Origin: Opitutales bacterium
GTDB lineage: Bacteria > Verrucomicrobiota > Verrucomicrobiia > Opitutales > UBA2987
Direction of reading: 5' to 3'
Assembly: GCA_021772515.1 (NCBI GenBank)
Contig: JAJFLU010000041.1
Coordinates: forward strand, 1 to 52,728
DNA length: 52,728 nt
Shown piece after piece: positions 1 through 9,834 of the stretch. Numbering within the stretch: the first letter of the stretch is position 1; each line of letters starts with the position of its first letter. The position numbers and the translations under genes were made by a program. The notes below the pieces were generated by a model. That model was not told the origin of the DNA, made no database searches, and saw nothing but the letters and a program-made list of their open reading frames with translations.

Positions 1-119
1 TGAACCCGAAAACTGCTCTTTTTTGCGTCACCCATTGGATTTTAAGAATTTGCTCACTATAAGTATATTTAAGTAACTTATTATTAACCACATAGCGATT
101 TTTCCAAGCAAATTCTCTT

Positions 120-686
120 ATGATGAAATGGATAATATGGGTTGTCTGGATTATTACCAGCTTTGTCATCGTAGTTGATATGTTTAAAAAGGATACCGCA
201 ACGGGTTGCCTTGGTCTTCTTCTTATACCAATAGTTCCGTTTATTTGGGTTTTCAAAGGCTACTCAGGAAATAAAAAGAAAGCTGGAACTATCTTGTACG
301 GATCGGCGATATTCGCATTTAGCATTATTGGATATCAATGGTTTTCTGCCTCAAGCGAACTAAAACCATTTCAAGATGCCTCACTAAATGAAGGTATCGA
401 TTTTTCATTGAAATCGATATCTACAGTCGGCAGAGAAAAATATTATACTGTTGTTGCAGCGAACGTTTATGATCCGAATTCAGAATATGCCTCAGTCGAC
501 GAAATGCTAAGTTTAATAAGGGATGAAAAAATTGAGAGTATCGCTGAATTTTACCCTCCGAACTTAGCTGATGGAACAATTATCAAAGTTGCTCTTCCAA
601 CCAGTTCGGGATTTGTTGCTGTGTTCGAGATTACTGGTCCGAACGAGATTAGGAAAAGTTACGTAACTACTTACGATAACCTATAA
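120..686 (+). CDS. Hypothetical membrane protein
   Basis: This 188-residue protein is not recognised. Residues about 3-22 and 28-47 are hydrophobic helices, and a third lies near residues 56-75. The remaining 110 or so residues are soluble and probably sit on one side of the membrane. No catalytic motif is visible. The gene stands alone, is AT-richer than the genes that follow, and has an ATG start directly after an AT-rich leader. A GC-rich hairpin lies just after the stop. No function is assigned; it may be lineage-specific or acquired. Confidence 0.6.
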   Translation: MMKWIIWVVWIITSFVIVVDMFKKDTATGCLGLLLIPIVPFIWVFKGYSGNKKKAGTILYGSAIFAFSIIGYQWFSASSELKPFQDASLNEGIDFSLKSISTVGREKYYTVVAANVYDPNSEYASVDEMLSLIRDEKIESIAEFYPPNLADGTIIKVALPTSSGFVAVFEITGPNEIRKSYVTTYDNL

Positions 687-693
687 CAACATT

Positions 694-728
694 GCTATCT
701 CCTATTCCGCGCGGAATGGAGAGGTAGC
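694..728 (+). terminator. Imperfect GC-rich hairpin after the first gene
   Basis: The sequence can fold into a hairpin centred on ATTCCGCGCGGAAT, with outer arms GCTA and TAGC. It begins 8 bases after the stop codon. No T-run follows, so it is at best a weak or Rho-assisted terminator or an RNA-stabilising 3' end. Confidence 0.35.
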
Positions 729-817
729 ACCCCGCTTTCCAGATTTTCTGTTGAGAGATGGAAATCCTCGGCTGGAAAATACTTTAGTTTGTCTGAGCTG
801 GGTGCTGTATTCTTTTA

Positions 818-849
818 ATCTGCGTTTATCTGCGAAATCTGTGGTTTAA
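818..849 (+). repeat. Copy of a degenerate ATCTGTGTAATCTGTGGTT-type intergenic repeat
   Basis: The tract contains three tandem-like units of the form ATCTGCG followed by ATCTGTGGTT. Related copies occur at 24814-24830 (inverted), 24866-24899 and 28590-28607. All copies lie in intergenic DNA. The origin is unknown. Confidence 0.5.
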
Positions 850-929
850 AATATTCTCTTTGATTTTTTTTGGGAAATTGTTTTTATTGTCCTTTTTACT
901 CATCGTTTGTTCATACCTGTTTTAAAATT

Positions 930-2009
930 ATGCCGAAAAAGAAAACCCTGGCGCCACCCAAGTTTTTAGTCGATCTGCTCAATGCCCGCTCCCCTTCCGG
1001 TTACGAGGGCGAGGCCCATGCCGTCGTTGACCGAGTCATCAAACCCGTCGCGGATGTCTATGAAAAGGATACCCTCGGCAACCGCATCGCCACCATCAAT
1101 CCCAAAGGCAGCCCCACCCTCATGCTCGCCGGTCATATTGATGAGCTCGGCCTCCTCATCCGTTACGTGGACAAAGAGGGGTTCCTCTACTTCGATACCA
1201 TCGGCGGCCACGACAAGATTATGATTTCCGGTCGGCGGGTCGAAATTTTGACAAAAAACGGTGCCGTTAAGGGAGTCACCGGCAAACGGGCCGTCCACTT
1301 AATGAACCCGGAGGACCGCAAAAAGGTGCCCGAGTTGCATCAAATGTGGATCGATATCGGGGCCAAAACCAAAAAAGAAGCCCTCAAGGTCGTCCAAATC
1401 GGCGACCCCGCCGTTTACGACCAAAGTTTCGAGCTTCTGCGTGGGAGCGTCGGGGTGGCGCGGGCGTTTGACAACAAAGCGGGCGCCTATGTCGTCAACG
1501 AAGCGCTCCGCCGGTTGGCCAAGGTCAAAAAACCAGCCCTCAAGGCCAAAGTCGTCGCCGTATCCACCTCGCAGGAGGAAATCGGCACCCGGGGCGCCAT
1601 CACGGCCGCCTATTCGGTAAACCCGGATTTCGCCATCGCCGTGGATGTCAGCCACGCCACCGACCACCCCGATTGCGATAACCGCAAATTCGGCGAAACC
1701 AAGCTCGGCGCCGGCCCCATTTTGACCCGGGGCGCCAACATCAACCCGATTATTTTCAACCAGCTGATCGATTGCGCGGAAAAGGACGCCATCCCCTACC
1801 AAGTCGAGGCCGACCCACGCCCCACCGGCACCGATGGCAGAGCAATTCAGATTGGCCGGGCAGGAGTCGCCACAGCCGTGCTATCCATACCCCTGCGCTA
1901 CATGCACACCCCCAGCGAAATCGTCGACCTCGAAGACATCGAAAACTGCATCAAACTGATAGTAGCCTTCGCCAAATCCCTGAAAAAAGGCGCCCACGGC
2001 CGCTGGTAG
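930..2009 (+). CDS. M42 family metallo-aminopeptidase (TET-like)
   Basis: This is a cytoplasmic di-metal aminopeptidase of family M42, whose members form large tetrahedral oligomers that trim peptides. With the ATG at 930 it has 359 residues, the usual family size. Metal and catalytic residues are visible: H69 and D71 in AGHIDE, D181 in AFDNKAG, E216-E217 in SQEEIG, D239 in VDVSH and H326 in YMHTPSE. An in-frame extension to 870 encodes a Cys/Phe-rich stretch not expected in the family, so I prefer the internal ATG followed by PKKK. The gene converges on clpX with a 12-base gap. The exact substrate (Glu/Asp, Leu or endoglucanase-like M42 member) cannot be read from sequence. Confidence 0.92.
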   Translation: MPKKKTLAPPKFLVDLLNARSPSGYEGEAHAVVDRVIKPVADVYEKDTLGNRIATINPKGSPTLMLAGHIDELGLLIRYVDKEGFLYFDTIGGHDKIMISGRRVEILTKNGAVKGVTGKRAVHLMNPEDRKKVPELHQMWIDIGAKTKKEALKVVQIGDPAVYDQSFELLRGSVGVARAFDNKAGAYVVNEALRRLAKVKKPALKAKVVAVSTSQEEIGTRGAITAAYSVNPDFAIAVDVSHATDHPDCDNRKFGETKLGAGPILTRGANINPIIFNQLIDCAEKDAIPYQVEADPRPTGTDGRAIQIGRAGVATAVLSIPLRYMHTPSEIVDLEDIENCIKLIVAFAKSLKKGAHGRW

Positions 2010-2021
2010 AATACCAATATA

Positions 2022-3323
2022 TCAGGCCGCGTCTTTACCGGCTTTTTTAACCGCTGCCGCCCGACGCAATCTCGGTTGCCGCTTGCCCTCGACGACCGCC
2101 TTCGAAATGACCACTTCCTCCACATCTTCGAGATGGGGAATTTCGTACATGATATCGAGCATGAGCCGCTCCATGATGGAACGCAGGGCCCGCGCGCCGG
2201 TTTTCAAAGTTATCGCCTCCTTGGCCACGGCACGGATCGCGTCCTTGGACATATTCAGCCGCACCCCCTCCATCGCGAATAATTTCCCGTATTGTTTGAT
2301 CAGGGAATTGCGGGTTTCGACGAGAATTTTCTCCAAATCTTCGAGCTGAAGTTCGTTCAGAATGGAAATGACCGGCAACCGCCCGATAAACTCCGGTATC
2401 ATACCGTATTTAACCAAATCCTCGGGGGCGATTTGCTTCATCAGGGAGATGGCCTTCTTTTTCTTCGGTTCCGTGTCCCGAGCGGTATTGTAGCCCAAAA
2501 TTTTCACCCCCACCCGCTTGTGGACATAGTTTTCGAGCCCCACGAAAGCGCCTCCGCAAATAAACAAAATATTGCCCGTATTTACCTGAATATATTCCTG
2601 ATTGGGATGCTTGCGCCCCCCCTGCGGAGGGACATTGCAGACCGTCCCCTCAAGGATTTTCAGCAAGGCCTGCTGGACACCCTCTCCCGACACATCACGG
2701 GTAATCGACACATTATCCGTCTTCCGGCCAATCTTGTCGATCTCGTCGACATAGATAATACCGCATTCGGCCTTTTTTACATCGTAATTGGCGGACTGCA
2801 AAAGCCTCAAAACGATATTTTCAACATCCTCCCCCACATAACCGGCCTCGGTCAGGGTGGTGGCATCGGCGATGGCGAAGGGCACATCGAGCAAAGTGGC
2901 CAAGGTGCGAGCCAGAAAAGTTTTTCCACTTCCGGTCGGGCCCACCAACAGTATGTTGCTCTTTTCAATTTCAACCTCGTCGAACTCCGTCCGATCTCCG
3001 CTCAGTGAAATTCCGCCAATCGGTTTTTCCGCCATGAGCCGCTTGTAATGGTTGTAAACGGCCACCGCCAGCACCTTCTTGGCCTCATCCTGCCCGATTA
3101 CATAATCATCCAGTGATCGCTTGATCTCCGCCGGTTTGATGAGCTTGAAAGCCGCCTCCGCATTAGCCTCAGGTTCGCGAAGTTCCCGATCGATAATCGT
3201 CTTGCAGACCGATACGCAGGAGTCACAAATGTAAACCCCCGCCGGTCCGGCGATTATTTTACGCACTTCGTTCTGCGATTTCCCGCAGAATGAGCAAAAG
3301 GTCATTTTTGAGGGTCGGGCCAT
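2022..3323 (-). CDS. clpX: ATP-dependent Clp protease ATP-binding subunit ClpX
   Basis: ClpX is the AAA+ unfoldase that feeds substrates into ClpP in the cytoplasm. The 433 residues begin with the C4 zinc-binding domain (C10, C13, C33, C36). They then show Walker A GPTGSGKT (128-135), the pore loop GYVG (161-164) and Walker B with D193-E194. The ClpP-docking loop residues are in EFIGRLP. The C-terminus ends in a basic and Ala-rich tail. It lies 22 bases downstream of clpP, in the classic order tig-clpP-clpX, so the three genes are probably co-transcribed. Confidence 0.98.
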   Translation of the reverse strand: MARPSKMTFCSFCGKSQNEVRKIIAGPAGVYICDSCVSVCKTIIDRELREPEANAEAAFKLIKPAEIKRSLDDYVIGQDEAKKVLAVAVYNHYKRLMAEKPIGGISLSGDRTEFDEVEIEKSNILLVGPTGSGKTFLARTLATLLDVPFAIADATTLTEAGYVGEDVENIVLRLLQSANYDVKKAECGIIYVDEIDKIGRKTDNVSITRDVSGEGVQQALLKILEGTVCNVPPQGGRKHPNQEYIQVNTGNILFICGGAFVGLENYVHKRVGVKILGYNTARDTEPKKKKAISLMKQIAPEDLVKYGMIPEFIGRLPVISILNELQLEDLEKILVETRNSLIKQYGKLFAMEGVRLNMSKDAIRAVAKEAITLKTGARALRSIMERLMLDIMYEIPHLEDVEEVVISKAVVEGKRQPRLRRAAAVKKAGKDAA

Positions 3324-3345
3324 ACGATATAAAGTTCAGATAGAT

Positions 3346-3966
3346 TCAGGCGCTTTTTTTCTCGGGAACCTGATTTTTCTTGGACTCGATGACATGGTCC
3401 ACGATGCCATAATCCTTGGCCTCCTCGGCAGTCATATAATAATCGCGATCGGAATCGGATTCAATTTGCGTAATATCCTTACCGGTATGCTCGGCCAGGA
3501 TTTCGTTGATAATGCGTTTCCAGCGAAGAATTTCGCGCGCCGCGATCGAGATGTCGGAAGTCTGCCCGGTGGCGCCGCCCGTGGGCTGGTGAATCATCAC
3601 CCGGCTATGGGGCAGAGCGCTGCGCTTGCCCGGCGTTCCGGCGGCCAGTAGCACGGTGCTCATGCTGGCGGCCTGTCCGATGCAGGTGGTGGCCACATCG
3701 CAGGAAAGAAAGTTGATCGTGTCATAAACAGCCATACCATCGGTCACGCTCCCACCGGGGGAGTTGATATAGATATTGATGTCCTTTTTGGGGTCTTCCA
3801 TCTCCAGAAACAGCAGTTGGGCAATCACCCCGTTGGCCACATAATCGTCGATGGGGGTTCCGATAAAAATAATCCGGTCTTTCAGCAACCGGCTGTAAAT
3901 ATTCCATTCTCTCTCCGTGCGTCCGTCGTTCTCGACGACACTGGGTATGGGTAGATAGTAGCTCAA
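3346..3966 (-). CDS. clpP: ATP-dependent Clp protease proteolytic subunit ClpP
   Basis: This is the serine protease that forms the tetradecameric chamber used by ClpX. Its 206 residues carry the Ser-His-Asp triad as S101 in GQAASMS, H126 in VMIHQP and probably D175 in DRDYYM. The oxyanion-hole loop SPGGSV is present. The N-terminus has no long propeptide. It lies between tig and clpX, which supports a proteostasis operon. Confidence 0.98.
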   Translation of the reverse strand: MSYYLPIPSVVENDGRTEREWNIYSRLLKDRIIFIGTPIDDYVANGVIAQLLFLEMEDPKKDINIYINSPGGSVTDGMAVYDTINFLSCDVATTCIGQAASMSTVLLAAGTPGKRSALPHSRVMIHQPTGGATGQTSDISIAAREILRWKRIINEILAEHTGKDITQIESDSDRDYYMTAEEAKDYGIVDHVIESKKNQVPEKKSA

Positions 3967-4085
3967 TGGGTGTTTCTCCTGTTTAAAATTTATTCGTGAA
4001 TATTAGGTTTTTCTCGCTCTGGAAGCAAGTGAATTAAAGGGTTCGCCACCTGGTGGTTTCGGATTCCGAGGTTTCAGGGAAGATT

Positions 4086-5402
4086 CTAGCTGCTTTCTTC
4101 ACTGACCACGGCCTGCTCGACCAGCCATTCAAGGGTTTTATCGGACAAAACCGATTGGCGTAAAGCATGAAGACGCCCGGGATCTTTTTCAATCTCCTTG
4201 ACGAACTCCTCCGGCTTCACCCGCGCCGCCATGGCCTGAGAAAATATGGCCCTCTGCATGTCCTCGTTTTCAATCGTAATTTTTTCCTCGGTCGCAATGC
4301 GATACAGCAAAATATCCGTTTTCACGCGCCGGGCGGCAACCCGCCGGGCATTCTCGAAAATTTCATCCTTATGCTTCTCGAACTCGCTCTCCGGCACCCC
4401 GCGATTCAGATTTTGCCGCATAATGTCACCCATCGCCTGGTTGGTTTCTTTCTCCAGCGCGCTCTCCGGCAGGGGGAACTCCACACGCGAGGTAATTTCC
4501 TCGATAACCTGCTGACGTTGAGCCTGCCGGTTCTCATATATCTTGCGGCTCGATATATCTTCAAATACCTGATCCTTCAACTGCTCGGCGCTTTCCAACT
4601 TCATCGTTTCCAGAAAAGCCTCGTCGATTTCCGGCAGCACACGGGCCCGCACCTCGTGAACCTCGAAGCGATACAGTCCTTTTTTTCCGGCCAACTCGGG
4701 AACTTCAAAATCCTCCCCAAAATCCATCTCGGCCTCCTTCTTATCGCCGGGCTTCATGCCGACAAGACCTTCCACAACCACCGGCACACCCATCTCTTTC
4801 TTTTCGGCGCCCGCCTCTTCCCAAGTATTTTCCTGCTTCCCCCAAATCGCCTTATCCGGCGCTATTTCGGCTATCGGGCTGCCTTCGATCTCACCCTCGT
4901 AGGATACTTTTACAAAATCCCCCTTGGCTGCCGCGCGCTCCACGACATCGAAACTCGCCCGCTGTTTGCGGATTTCGTCGATTGCCGTCTCGATCTCCTC
5001 ATCGCTGACTTCCTCGGAAACAACCTTGGTCGCAATCCCCTTATACTCCGGCAGGTTGAACTCGGGATTGATATCGACCGTAAAAGTGGTCTGCCCTTCC
5101 TCACCCAAATTAAAGGTGTCACCCTCCACATTGAGCACATCGAGGATCACAAAATCGGACTCTTTGCTCGCAAACTGATAGGCGCCGCCGACCAATTTCC
5201 GGCCCAATTCGTTGGCGATATCCTTGGCATGGCGGGAGCGAATTAGCTGCACGGGCGCTTTGCCGGCTCGAAAACCGGGTAAACGAACCTGTTTTACAAA
5301 CTGCTTGAGGATGGATTTCTCCTCCTCGGCTATCTCCTCGACGGGTATCGTGATAACTAGTTTCTTGCGGGTCTCGCTGACCTCTTCGATTGTAAGATTC
5401 AC
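4086..5402 (-). CDS. tig: Trigger factor (ribosome-associated chaperone and PPIase)
   Basis: Trigger factor binds at the ribosome exit tunnel and holds nascent chains. The 438 residues show the ribosome-docking signature GFRAGK at 43-48. An FKBP-like PPIase domain follows at roughly 160-250, then a charged helical C-terminal chaperone domain. Length is normal for the family. AGGTGA sits directly upstream of the ATG as a ribosome-binding site. About 120 bases separate it from clpP, so clpP may also have its own promoter. Confidence 0.96.
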   Translation of the reverse strand: MNLTIEEVSETRKKLVITIPVEEIAEEEKSILKQFVKQVRLPGFRAGKAPVQLIRSRHAKDIANELGRKLVGGAYQFASKESDFVILDVLNVEGDTFNLGEEGQTTFTVDINPEFNLPEYKGIATKVVSEEVSDEEIETAIDEIRKQRASFDVVERAAAKGDFVKVSYEGEIEGSPIAEIAPDKAIWGKQENTWEEAGAEKKEMGVPVVVEGLVGMKPGDKKEAEMDFGEDFEVPELAGKKGLYRFEVHEVRARVLPEIDEAFLETMKLESAEQLKDQVFEDISSRKIYENRQAQRQQVIEEITSRVEFPLPESALEKETNQAMGDIMRQNLNRGVPESEFEKHKDEIFENARRVAARRVKTDILLYRIATEEKITIENEDMQRAIFSQAMAARVKPEEFVKEIEKDPGRLHALRQSVLSDKTLEWLVEQAVVSEESS

Positions 5403-5438
5403 CTTTGGCGCCTGATGTTATGCTGGGATTGGTTAATG

Positions 5439-5498
5439 AAAAAAGGGGGCAATAAACATAAAAGCCAACCTGCGGTCAACGCCCGAATTCCCCCTTTT
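5439..5498 (-). terminator. Rho-independent terminator of the YfhO/glycosyltransferase unit
   Basis: Read on the minus strand, AAAAGGGGG (5490-5498) pairs with CCCCCTTTT (5441-5449), followed by further T residues. The loop is about 40 bases, longer than typical. It starts 7 bases after the end of the 703-residue membrane protein, so it should end that transcript before tig. Confidence 0.6.
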
Positions 5499-5505
5499 AT
5501 CACAA

Positions 5506-7617
5506 TTAGAATGGTTCGTAGGAAAAGCGAACCTCATTGAATCCGGGTTCGACGCGAATCGATTTGAAGGTGTTAAAGAGCTTTTCGATGGGGACTTCCC
5601 GGCCATTGACATAGGCCTTCCAATCCGGATCCCAATTGTCGATAAAGCTGACGTAGCCCGGCTCGGAATTCGTGAGGTTGAATAGCAAAATATCCCCGTC
5701 GTAGTGAAGCAGGTCGAATTTCGGCCCATTCGGGAAAGTTTCCATTTTCTTGGAATCGACCAGAAATTCCTCGATCGTCGCGTGGTCGATGCCTTTGGAA
5801 ACAAAAAGCAGTTTAGCCCGGTCAACGCCCATCAATTCATTGAAACCGGCCACCTTTTCCGGATGTATAATATTACCAAATTCATCGAATGCCCTCTGGT
5901 AAAACTCCAGATAATCCTGAAAATACCATTGCTGGATCACACCGACATTGAAATGCGGAAACTTGAGTGTGTAGTAACTCCGCACCCTATGGATATAAAA
6001 GGCCGCCGGAATATATTTGGCAAATTTGGGCGTTATCCTCTTGGGACCATAGATATTCGGGTAAACCCACTGTCGGGCGCCGCCGGCCAAACTTAAATCG
6101 GCGAAAGCGGACACCGCCAAAACAATAACGAGCGCAGCGTTGCCCCAAAGTGACCATGCACCCCTCCCTCCGACAAAAAACAACATCCCCGCAAGCAGCA
6201 AAAAGGAAACCATACTCAATACGGGAAATCGCCATTCTATGCCATTGAGGTAAGAAAATATTTCCAGCCAATAGAAATCGTACAATTCGCTTGAATACAG
6301 CCATAGCTGCAAAATTCCGCAAACAACTGCCGCTCCAGAAAGTATTTTAATGGATTCAATCCGCTTTTTTCTGTTACCATCTTGGGCGGAAAACAGGCTC
6401 TCAAAATGCAGGTAGGCCCGTCCCGTTCCCAATGCCAAAAGGGGTATCAAAACAATATTCAAACGGCTCCAAACCCTCAGGTTGTCGAACCCCGGCATCC
6501 ACGAAAAAAGAAAATCAAACAGGTAGGAACTTTTACCGTAGGTGATGAAAGAAATGACCAATGCCCATACCAACCCAATTCCCAAAAAGAGCCCATCCCT
6601 GCGCGCGATTCGCCGATTCCTTAAAATGGAAACGGCAAACAGAATTAACAAAAACAATCCCGTAAATCCAAAATAATACCAACCGTCCGCCTGCGCGGAT
6701 GGTGGAAATATCAACGACCCAAGGGTATCCAGACCGTCGAAATCAAAAGAGGTGGAAAAATCATAATCACTCCCGCTGCGATTGGCCGTCCGCTCGATTA
6801 ACTGAAACATTTTCAGAAAATAGGGCAGGCAAACCACCAACGCAGTAACCGCCGGTAGGATACAGGTGACCAAAAATCGAACATTGGAAACCGGTGATGG
6901 TCCCGTGGTAAAGTGAATGGCATCGCGGGCTTTTGAATTTAGCAGCAGGGTAACATACGGTGGAATGAGGAAAATACAGTAATAGCAATAATACGGATAC
7001 CCCGCAGTCAGCAAAAGCAGACAGGCTGCGAAAATAATCAAGCCGCTCTCCCGACTATTTCGCGTTTCCCGGGCCCGCGCGATTCCATATAAAATCCAGG
7101 GAATCCAGGCCGCCGCATGGATCGCGTTGGGGAGTCGCAACAGGTCGCCTACCTTGAAGCTGATCGAAAAAACCAACGCTGCAAATAATGCCCCACGGCG
7201 GGAGGGCAAAATCTGCCCCAACCATAAATAGAGTCCGAGACCAAAAAGAGCCGCCCCCAAGACGGAGAAAATTTGGTGATCGAATACCGAATAGCCGCCA
7301 AATATCTTGTAAAAAAAGACAAGCGGAACATTCAACGGATAAAAAACCTGATTGAAGGGGTTCGAGTAAAAGGGAAACCCAGCCCCTTCTCCCGGAGACC
7401 AGAGCGGAAAATGCCCACTGGCTAACGCCTCCAAAAGATAGGCTTTATGTCCGTAATACAAAACGTAAAAATCGTTATTGATCGCGATGGAACTATGAGA
7501 GGATAGAAATTCCCGAAAAAACAAAAAAGGCCAAATAAACACCATCGCAGCAAAGCCGAAACCCACCCATTTCTCCCAAGGGGTATTATTACTAACGGCT
7601 GACGTTTCGCTTTTCAT
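5506..7617 (-). CDS. YfhO-like polytopic membrane protein (copy 2)
   Basis: This 703-residue inner-membrane protein has about a dozen hydrophobic helices. It has a large extracytoplasmic loop after the first helix, containing NNDFYVLYYGHKAYLLEA and HFPLWSPGEGAGFPFYSNP. It ends in a soluble domain with SFIDNWDPDWKAYVNG. These features resemble the YfhO family, GT-C-like proteins that in Firmicutes take part in glycosylation of cell-wall polymers from lipid-linked sugars. It is a clear tandem paralogue of the gene immediately upstream (same length and motifs throughout) with 63 bases between them. A role in adding a sugar to an envelope glycan or protein is inferred. The acceptor is unknown. 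Confidence 0.8.
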   Translation of the reverse strand: MKSETSAVSNNTPWEKWVGFGFAAMVFIWPFLFFREFLSSHSSIAINNDFYVLYYGHKAYLLEALASGHFPLWSPGEGAGFPFYSNPFNQVFYPLNVPLVFFYKIFGGYSVFDHQIFSVLGAALFGLGLYLWLGQILPSRRGALFAALVFSISFKVGDLLRLPNAIHAAAWIPWILYGIARARETRNSRESGLIIFAACLLLLTAGYPYYCYYCIFLIPPYVTLLLNSKARDAIHFTTGPSPVSNVRFLVTCILPAVTALVVCLPYFLKMFQLIERTANRSGSDYDFSTSFDFDGLDTLGSLIFPPSAQADGWYYFGFTGLFLLILFAVSILRNRRIARRDGLFLGIGLVWALVISFITYGKSSYLFDFLFSWMPGFDNLRVWSRLNIVLIPLLALGTGRAYLHFESLFSAQDGNRKKRIESIKILSGAAVVCGILQLWLYSSELYDFYWLEIFSYLNGIEWRFPVLSMVSFLLLAGMLFFVGGRGAWSLWGNAALVIVLAVSAFADLSLAGGARQWVYPNIYGPKRITPKFAKYIPAAFYIHRVRSYYTLKFPHFNVGVIQQWYFQDYLEFYQRAFDEFGNIIHPEKVAGFNELMGVDRAKLLFVSKGIDHATIEEFLVDSKKMETFPNGPKFDLLHYDGDILLFNLTNSEPGYVSFIDNWDPDWKAYVNGREVPIEKLFNTFKSIRVEPGFNEVRFSYEPF

Positions 7618-7680
7618 TAAATCTTATCCACCATAGGGTGTTTTTCGATATCCGGCGGTGTCGAAGTTATCATCGGTCTA

Positions 7681-9834
7681 TCAAAAAGAAAATGGCTCAT
7701 AGGAAAATCTAACGTGGCTGATCCCGCTCGGCAAGGAGATCGATTTAAAGGTTCCAAATAATTTTTCAATGGGCACCTCTTTATTGTTCAGGTATGCCTT
7801 CCAGTCGGGATCCCAGTTGTCAATAAAACTCACGTAGGCAGCCCCGGATAATTCCAGTGTGAATTCGAGTCTCTCCCCATCGTAGGAGATTATCTCGATT
7901 TGGGATCCGAGGGACGCCTCCATGCGTTCGGAATCGAGCAGAAATGCAGACATCGAGGAATGGTCGATTCGGGCCGAAACAAAAAGACGTTTGGCTTCAG
8001 AAATACCCATAAGCCGGTTAAAATGCGGTATTTTAGCCGCATCAACGACATTGCCGTAAAGATCGAATACCCTCAGATACAGGGCCACATAGTTCGTGAA
8101 ATACCAACTGCTGACGATGCCTACGTTAGAGTGCGGATATTTGAGGGTAAAATATCTCCGAATCCGGGGAACTTCCAACGATCCCCGCAGATAGGCGCTG
8201 ATATCATGTCTTTCACGGGTGGGGTCGACATTGTTGATCTTGATCCACAGCCGGGCGCCTCCATACAGCGTCAATTCGGCAAATGCAAAGGTGGACAAAA
8301 ATAGAACCAAAGCCAGGCGGCTGCGTTTTGATTTGAGGGGCCGCCGCGAGGTAAAAATCATCAGTCCACAAAGCAGAATTCCCATCGTCAAATTGAGCGC
8401 GATAAACTGCCACTCGGCGCCCTGCAAATAGGCCAGCAGCACCGCCCAATAACGATCGTAAATCTCGTTGGAATAAAGCCATGTTTGCAAAAGTCCGATC
8501 ACCATGGCCACAGCCAACGATATTTTGATACTCCGGGCTCGTCGCTTCCGATTATCTTCGCTATCATCGGACAGAATTCCCTCTAAATAAAGATAGGCCC
8601 GGCCCAACCCCAGAGCCAAAATCGGAAGCAGCACTATGTTCAGGCGTCCCCAAACTCTCAACCGGTCGAAACCAGGCAGCCAGTGAAACAGAAAATCAAA
8701 AAGATACGAATTTTTCCCATAGGTTATGTAGGTAATTATGGCAAACCAGCTTAGAATTATAACGGCGAACAGGCGATCCCTCCCCGATGGCCGGGAGTCA
8801 CTGAAAACGCCGACAAAATATAGCAGCAGAATCGAAAGTCCCGCAAAACCGAAAAAATACCATCCCTCGGATTGTGCCGATGGCGGAAAAATCAGGGCCC
8901 CCAAGGTATCGGAGCCGCTGAATTCATGGACCGTGGCAAAATCGTAATTACTTCCCTTGCGAGCGGCCGTATTTTGGAAGAGTTGCTGCATTTTTAAATA
9001 GTAAGGCGTGCAAAGCAGCAGGGCGCTGGCGGCAGGTATTAAACAGGTCAGAAGATAGCGTCGATGGGAAACCGGGGGAGCCGCCGCCGTTTCGGATTTT
9101 CCATGGAGTGCCAGTCGGGCCTTTGCAGATAGCAGCAGCAGCGCATAGGGAGGAATGAGAAAAAGACAATAATAGCAATAGTAGGGATAACCGGCGGTGA
9201 GTAGCGAAAAACAGGCCACGAATATGATAAATGCGCTAAGAATAGAAGCGCGGGACTCCCTCGCCTTGGCAACTCCATAGAGAATCCAGGGAATCCAGGC
9301 GGCCGCATGAATCGCATTTGGAAAACGCAGAAGTTCGCCGACCTTGAAACTGATCGAGAAAACCAACGCCGCAAAAAAAGCTCCCCTGCGCGAGGGTAAT
9401 ATCTCCTTCAGCCAAAAATACAAACCCAACCCGAACAGGGCCGCCCCAAATACCGAATATCTCTGATGATCGAAATACGAATACCCGCCCAGAACCTTGT
9501 AAATAAACACCAGGAGGAGGTTCAACGGATAAAATGCCTGCGTAAAGGGATTTGAATAAAAGGGAAACCCACTGCCCTCCCCCGGTGACCAAAGCGGAAA
9601 ATGGCCACCGGCCACCGAGTCGAGCAGGTAAACCTTGTAGGCGTAATACAGAACATTGAAATCGTTATTTATGGCATAGGGACTGGTCGAAAATAGAAAC
9701 TCCCGAAAAAACAAAAATGGCCAAATAAACACCATCGCCCCAAAGCCGAATCCCACGAGCCTGTCTCGCGAGATTTTGGTCTCGCTAAAATGGGAACTCA
9801 CTCTAGGAAACAGGCTCATTTTCCTCGTTGGCAT
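7681..9834 (-). CDS. YfhO-like polytopic membrane protein (copy 1)
   Basis: The 717 residues share architecture and long stretches of sequence with the next gene downstream. Shared features are NNDFNVLYYAYKVYLLDS in the first loop, HFPLWSPGEGSGFPFYSNP, many membrane helices, and a C-terminal SFIDNWDPDWKAYLNN soluble domain. Its start overlaps the end of the glycosyltransferase gene by 32 bases, or by 17 if the second Met is used, so translational coupling is likely. The pair probably arose by tandem duplication. It is inferred to act with the GT2 enzyme, which could supply the polyprenyl-linked sugar donor. Confidence 0.8.
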   Translation of the reverse strand: MPTRKMSLFPRVSSHFSETKISRDRLVGFGFGAMVFIWPFLFFREFLFSTSPYAINNDFNVLYYAYKVYLLDSVAGGHFPLWSPGEGSGFPFYSNPFTQAFYPLNLLLVFIYKVLGGYSYFDHQRYSVFGAALFGLGLYFWLKEILPSRRGAFFAALVFSISFKVGELLRFPNAIHAAAWIPWILYGVAKARESRASILSAFIIFVACFSLLTAGYPYYCYYCLFLIPPYALLLLSAKARLALHGKSETAAAPPVSHRRYLLTCLIPAASALLLCTPYYLKMQQLFQNTAARKGSNYDFATVHEFSGSDTLGALIFPPSAQSEGWYFFGFAGLSILLLYFVGVFSDSRPSGRDRLFAVIILSWFAIITYITYGKNSYLFDFLFHWLPGFDRLRVWGRLNIVLLPILALGLGRAYLYLEGILSDDSEDNRKRRARSIKISLAVAMVIGLLQTWLYSNEIYDRYWAVLLAYLQGAEWQFIALNLTMGILLCGLMIFTSRRPLKSKRSRLALVLFLSTFAFAELTLYGGARLWIKINNVDPTRERHDISAYLRGSLEVPRIRRYFTLKYPHSNVGIVSSWYFTNYVALYLRVFDLYGNVVDAAKIPHFNRLMGISEAKRLFVSARIDHSSMSAFLLDSERMEASLGSQIEIISYDGERLEFTLELSGAAYVSFIDNWDPDWKAYLNNKEVPIEKLFGTFKSISLPSGISHVRFSYEPFSF

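Noticed and set aside
4167..5246. Long plus-strand frame of 359 codons
   Set aside because: It lies wholly antisense to trigger factor, which has clear domains, and its translation has no recognisable family.
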